The notes beneath the pieces are model-generated. The model did not search any database. It saw only the letters and a list, made by a program, of their open reading frames with translations, and was not told the origin of the DNA. From NCBI GenBank assembly GCA_032622095.1, contig CP136064.1, positions 2,604,001-2,668,000 of the forward strand: 64,000 bases of DNA, read 5' to 3'. Shown piece by piece: positions 60,102 through 64,000 of this stretch; position 1 is the stretch's first letter, and each line of letters starts with the position of its first letter. The translations under genes were made by a program, and so were the position numbers. The DNA is from Siphonodentalium dalli (Eukaryota > Mollusca > Scaphopoda > Gadilida > Siphonodentaliidae).

Positions 60102-61007
60102 AACTTTATATGAATGTTTGAGGCAACTTCTGGGTGGGAGCTATAGCTTTTTTCAGATTTGATGACATAAAATTGGCCACCAACAGGCAGCAGCCATTTT
60201 CTATTTCACATTTGAATCTATATGCAATTTATGTAGCCCATATTTATCAAAGATTTTTTTTTTAATTTACATGTATGTTTGAAGATCATTTATAGATGTG
60301 TTAAATTGAATTTGAACAATTTATCAAATAAAATCATGACCCTTGGAGGCCTTATTTGTTTTAAATTTAAAAACTTGTCCTTTAATTTGGCGACATCGGT
60401 TTGCGAGTGGACAGCTGGCATTTTGTTGAATTTTGTATGTAAGTTGAAATTACTTAACAATAATTGTCATTTTTCAAATATAAATAAAATATATGAATAT
60501 CGAAGGAATATTAAATATTCAGGCCTGCAAATTTGAGGTGAACGACCTCTCAGTTTGCCTGGAGTTTTAATACCAGACAAGCATTTACGCAAATCAAACA
60601 AAAATCTAAAATCTGTGTTATAAAAGACCCATGATTCCTGGAACTACTAATTTTGTTGTTCACTTATGTCATTCTTATAGATTCGGTCAATTATTTATAG
60701 ATTAGTTGGTGATCGGACATAACAGTACATGCATGTTTAAGTCTTTACTACATTATTACAGTGAATTTTTTTTTCTGGGAAGAGGATTGTGGTCTAGAAA
60801 GCATGGAAATGTACCTGTCGCCAAGGATTCGTCAAAATCTGAACATGGTAGCCGATTTCGAATCGAATTGAATTAGGCGATCAATTTCGAATTGCATCGA
60901 ATCTATTCGCAGGGCCGTAAAAATTCAATCCATTCGCGCAGGCTATAGGCAGCTACAGGCCTGATCATCATGATGTTTGTCATGGATGTTAACACTGACA
61001 TGTACCG
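60102..61007. other. Non-coding; dispersed-repeat fragments
   Basis: GGCCACC...GCAGCCATTTTC near 60174-60200 belongs to the dispersed family seen at 61.4-61.9 kb. A CGAATCGAATTGAATT-type stretch at 60849-60960 resembles degenerate hAT-type ends. The 85-codon frame 60279-60536 is AT-driven and has no domain. Confidence 0.45.
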
Positions 61008-61387
61008 CTATTCTCAAAGTAATTGACCAGAAAAACGGGGTGATACCCCGGTCATGACCGCGGTGATACCGGTAATAAACAGTAACGGTATCGAGATGGT
61101 CACGGCGGTGGAGTTACGGTATTGGGCGATAATGATACCGCAGTCTTTTAGCGGGCACCGCATTAATTTTTTTGAATACCGCGGTCTTTTAGCAGGCACT
61201 GCATTAATTTTTTTTTAATACCGCAGTGATTTTCATGGAACTCTTTGAGGGGAGGTATTTACTCCCACATACTTGTTCGCATTAACAAGCGGTATCAGTA
61301 CCGCGGTATTGGAGGATACCGCGGTATAGTACCGCGGTATTAACGGGGTGACACCACGTTATTGGTGGTCAATTACTTTAAGTATAG
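61008..61387. mobile_element. 380-bp MITE rich in ACCGCGGTA palindromes
   Basis: The ends are inverted: left CTATTCTCAAAGTAATTG and then ACCA; right, read as reverse complement, CTATACTTAAAGTAATTG and then ACCA, two mismatches in 22. Inside are many TACCGCGGTA-type words and a tandem duplication of about 60 bp with CAGTCTTTTAGCGGGCACCG / CGGTCTTTTAGCAGGCACTG (61139-61230). No transposase. No clear target duplication, so the superfamily is not assigned. Confidence 0.7.
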
Positions 61388-61900
61388 TGGTAGATGAGAA
61401 CGAGTCATTTTTAATTTTACTAAATCCTTTGTCTACAGGTTATACCTTTGTTCAGATTATCATGAAATTTGTCATCGATATTAACATTGATATGTAGAGT
61501 CATCAAAGTTTTCAGAATTTTGTTGAAAAAAAAATGGCAGTCAGCTCCAACCTTGGGTTTTACTCTTTGTATGACTAAATCGTTTGGTACACTCTACAAA
61601 TGACACCCTACTTGTCTGATCACCACTAAACTTCACATAAATCTTCAGGATGACTACAAGATGGGAGTAATTAAATTTTTCCGAATTTCATTAAAAAAAC
61701 ATGCTACCGATAGCCAATTTGGATTTTAATCTTTGCATGACTAAATCCTTTAACTCACCCTACTATCCACTTCCATCATCCGATCATCACCAAACTTCAT
61801 ATTGATCTTGATATTGATTTACTAGATGGGAGCTATCAAATGTTTTTTGAATTTCATTGGAAAACATGGCTGCCAGTGGCCATCTTGGATTTTACTTTAT
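61388..61900 (+). repeat. Degenerate tandem repeats, ~165 bp, about three copies
   Basis: Blocks with ATGGCNGNCAGNNNCCANCTTGG, TTTTACTCTTTGTATGACTAA, CACCAAACTTCAT and GATGGGAG(T/C)(A/T)AT recur near 61535, 61700 and 61870. The same family is represented near 1630, 1990 and 60180. It is non-coding. Confidence 0.6.
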
Positions 61901-62708
61901 ATATATCTCTTCATGCTGATACATCTAGTATTATACTTAGACATTTTATTTTTCCGCATTCATGATCACTCCATTGACTAACATATGATATCAAATTATC
62001 CCCTTGATACATAATATATCCCCACCTACATGTACCAGTAACATCCCTGATGGCACGGAACTTTTCTTCAGCATTTCTTAGACTGAGTAATTACATTCCC
62101 TGCACTTTTAACCTAACAGATATTTGGTCAGTTGGAATGCCTCATCACGTAACATTAAATAGCCTGCCTCTGACCTCTCCTTTGCCCAATCTGGTATGCC
62201 GTAACCTTTCTCTGACCTCTCTTTATCTGTGTGAGTCAGCGAGTCATGAGGGAAGGGAAGTCATGAGTCGACATATAAAGGAGTGTGATTCCGGAGAACA
62301 AAGGGCCGGAGTTAGAGTATCGCTCCTGACTGAGTATGGATTTTCACCATGCTATACATATATTGATAACACACTAAGTCTTGCTGATCTCCATATATAT
62401 GTTACAATACTTGTCACATGTTAATACATATATGATATATCAATTATAGGAATCATCATGATCTACTCTTCACACATCACCTACCCCTAGACCATCACAT
62501 CGACCCAGGTTGTTGGCCCATTATGTAACACCCTCTCCAAGTTGAGCTAAAGTGTCATGGACACTTTAATTTATCAACAACATGGTTGACGGCAGCCATC
62601 AATCGACTTTACTTTTTACATCACTAAATATTTCAGCATTCACTTCTCTACAACCACTAAATTTACTGGGAGTTATATGTATCATGTTTATTATATTTCT
62701 GTTTACAG
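61901..62708 (+). other. Upstream intron or intergenic sequence of the RhoGAP gene
   Basis: No further exon was recognised. The 124-codon frame at 62050-62424 includes a direct repeat (CTCTGACCTCTC twice) and has no domain. The stretch ends in TTATATTTCTGTTTACAG, a good 3' splice site immediately before the RhoGAP exon. Confidence 0.5.
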
Positions 62709-63156
62709 AAGTCTATAAAAGCTGGTGGCAGGTCACTCCCAACATCGGTTGTGCTGCATGACGCAGCCGTGCTATTCAAAAGAACACTCCTCCAACTTCA
62801 AAGCTTAATTCCCTTACGACTTATCAGTCATATGAAGAAAATGGATATAAATATCTGTTTACTAATAGAGAGAGAAAAACTAGTCATTTTAAAATTCGTT
62901 ATTTCCATTTTAAAGAAGATTGCTGCCGATCCGGATAACGGAATGTCTGCTCGGGCGTTGGCTGTTGTAATGGCGCCAAACATTATTCAATCTGTCGACC
63001 AGCATGAGGTGATCATCCAATTTACAGAACTTCTTATTAATAATTCGGATGACATTGGAATGGTATCCAGGACATTAATGAAAAAAGCAAATGAATTTAA
63101 AACAATCGAATTAATTGGACATTTTCCAGTGAAGAGGCGAGGATCATCATTGTCGA
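62709..63156 (+). CDS. RhoGAP-domain protein, one internal exon
   Basis: Bounded by TTTCTGTTTACAG (acceptor ending 62708) and CGA/GTAAGT (donor at 63157); enters in phase 0 and leaves after 448 nt. The translation starts KSIKAGGRSLPTSVVLHDAA. The motif DNGMSARALAVVMAPNII matches the conserved N-x-M-x2-x-N/A-L-A-V-V-x-x-P-N stretch of RhoGAP domains, with the conserved Asn present. FTELLINNSDDIG matches the C-terminal helix. Such proteins speed GTP hydrolysis by Rho-family GTPases at membranes and cytoskeleton. The arginine-finger region would be in an upstream exon outside this window. The usual LREL-PEPLIP segment reads LLQLQSLIP, one residue shorter and lacking the second conserved Arg, so GAP activity may be altered or absent. 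The subfamily is uncertain. Confidence 0.85.
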
Positions 63157-64000
63157 GTAAGTCACATTGTTACATGTCATATTGACAAATCTAGAAATGA
63201 ATGGAAGTTTTTGTGGTTGAATAATGTATCTAGACATCAGAAGCGCTTTTTGACGCCTTACAACATTTCCTCAGAAGCACATTTCGAAACCACGAAAGGC
63301 CATTTCTAGAATTTAAAAATTAGAATGACGGCGATCACAGAACTAAGGTAAAAACATGCTAAAGCCGACTAAAACGTCAAAATCTCTGAGGAAATGGGAC
63401 GTAAATTATGTTGCCGTGGCAAGGTGCGCTGAGTTTTTAACGTCACAACGTCAAAGTAACCTGGGGGTTGTAGTCAGCTGCGGGCAGAGTGGTAATGCGT
63501 TAATGAGTTGCAGTCGACCCAAGGATATATAAATGCACCCCCCGCAATGAGTTTGATACAAAATTTAAGATTATTATTCAAGTTCATGATTTATATTTTT
63601 AATTTGTATATAGAATTTTGCAGCAGATGTTTTATAGCATTCTCTAGCTATCAATTCATTTTTTCATCGTAATTTGGCTAGCAGAAATTGGAAATCACAT
63701 CGCAAATTGCGATGTGAATCAAGTTAAAATGAGCCCTGAAGTTGTCATCTGTATTTATTCTACACTGTTCTGACAGATAATTTCAATCTATACCGGTACC
63801 TCACACCTTCATTCATACTATAGCTACCTCTGTGATTATAAGTCTGATGAATCACCCAGGGCTTATATTTCATCCCACTTAACAAGAATTCATGCCTACG
63901 GGTCCCAGGATCCGATGGGGTGACCTAGGTTGGCCCCATGGGAGGAAATTGTTCATTTTTATGTCTAAAATATGCAATTTCCTTGCTTCTAGATCTGGTG
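63157..64000 (+). other. Probable RhoGAP intron, no further exon seen
   Basis: Follows the GTAAGT donor. Contains a TATATAAA word (63525-63532), which may be a chance TATA-like match, and a perfect palindrome, TCACATCGCAA-A-TTGCGATGTGA, centred at 63706. No frame with domain similarity was found before the window ends. Confidence 0.45.
63695..63717. repeat. 23-bp perfect palindrome
   Basis: TCACATCGCAA, A, TTGCGATGTGA: perfect arms of 11 bases around one base. It may be a relic of an insertion or a protein-binding site; nothing else supports a function. Confidence 0.7.

Noticed and set aside
60279-60536. 85-codon plus-strand ORF
   Set aside because: AT-driven codon content (N, K, L, I) without any family pattern.
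61014-61199. Minus-strand ORF of 61 codons
   Set aside because: Lies wholly inside the 380-bp MITE and follows its internal duplication.
62050-62424. 124-codon plus-strand ORF upstream of the RhoGAP exon
   Set aside because: It contains an internal direct repeat, has no domain and no splice sites at suitable places; probably intronic.
63525-63532. TATATAAA as a promoter TATA box
   Set aside because: Chance TATA words are frequent at this base composition, and it lies within the probable intron of the RhoGAP gene with no downstream gene visible.

Overview
This is AT-rich eukaryotic nuclear DNA. It shows intron-bearing gene pieces, DNA-transposon remains, MITEs and a very large satellite. A bivalve mollusc (or a related lophotrochozoan) is my best guess, from the ACATGTA-rich sequence, the GGCCATCTTGGATTTT-type dispersed repeats and the mix of piggyBac, Harbinger-like and TTAA-flanked elements. 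That is an inference from general appearance, with no diagnostic gene behind it. Layout: 1-10.4 kb is non-coding and repeat-rich. It holds a 3.3-kb TTAA-flanked element with 13-bp inverted ends (2711-6012), a 164-bp near-perfect palindrome (7128-7291) and a diverged duplication (8455-10217) whose second copy is split by another repeat. From about 10.47 to 60.1 kb lies one composite locus. Its parts are: (i) a tiny two-finger C2H2 ORF (57-64 aa, 13 copies, plus three 3'-end stubs); (ii) a second small ORF, called ORF1 here (69 aa when intact, 11 copies, nearly all broken at the same G-run); (iii) a constant segment E carrying palindromes; (iv) a segment D of about 90-95-bp subrepeats; and (v) a 48-bp satellite monomer. 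The usual order is satellite - E - D - ORF1 - candidate leader exon and about 442-nt intron - C2H2 ORF - satellite. Six long satellite arrays total about 27 kb, roughly 550 monomers judged from length. A 4,500-bp segment is repeated in tandem with no difference that I could see. A second module type (B) replaces ORF1 with a different 126-aa ORF and sits at both outer edges of the arrays. The left edge (10.4-16 kb) is scrambled and includes a frameshifted piggyBac transposase fragment joined inside a unit. A 689-bp Harbinger-like MITE has inserted in the satellite at 31.6 kb. From 60.1 to 64 kb the sequence is ordinary again: a 380-bp MITE rich in ACCGCGGTA motifs, degenerate repeats of about 165 bp, and one well-supported exon of a RhoGAP-domain gene (62709-63156, + strand). 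The only features resembling ordinary host coding sequence are that exon and perhaps the C2H2 microgene at 10455-10649. Function of the composite locus is unknown. It looks like a small gene or mobile element that captured, or expanded with, a satellite and then amplified by unequal exchange, leaving one intact ORF1 (59808-60017) near the right edge.
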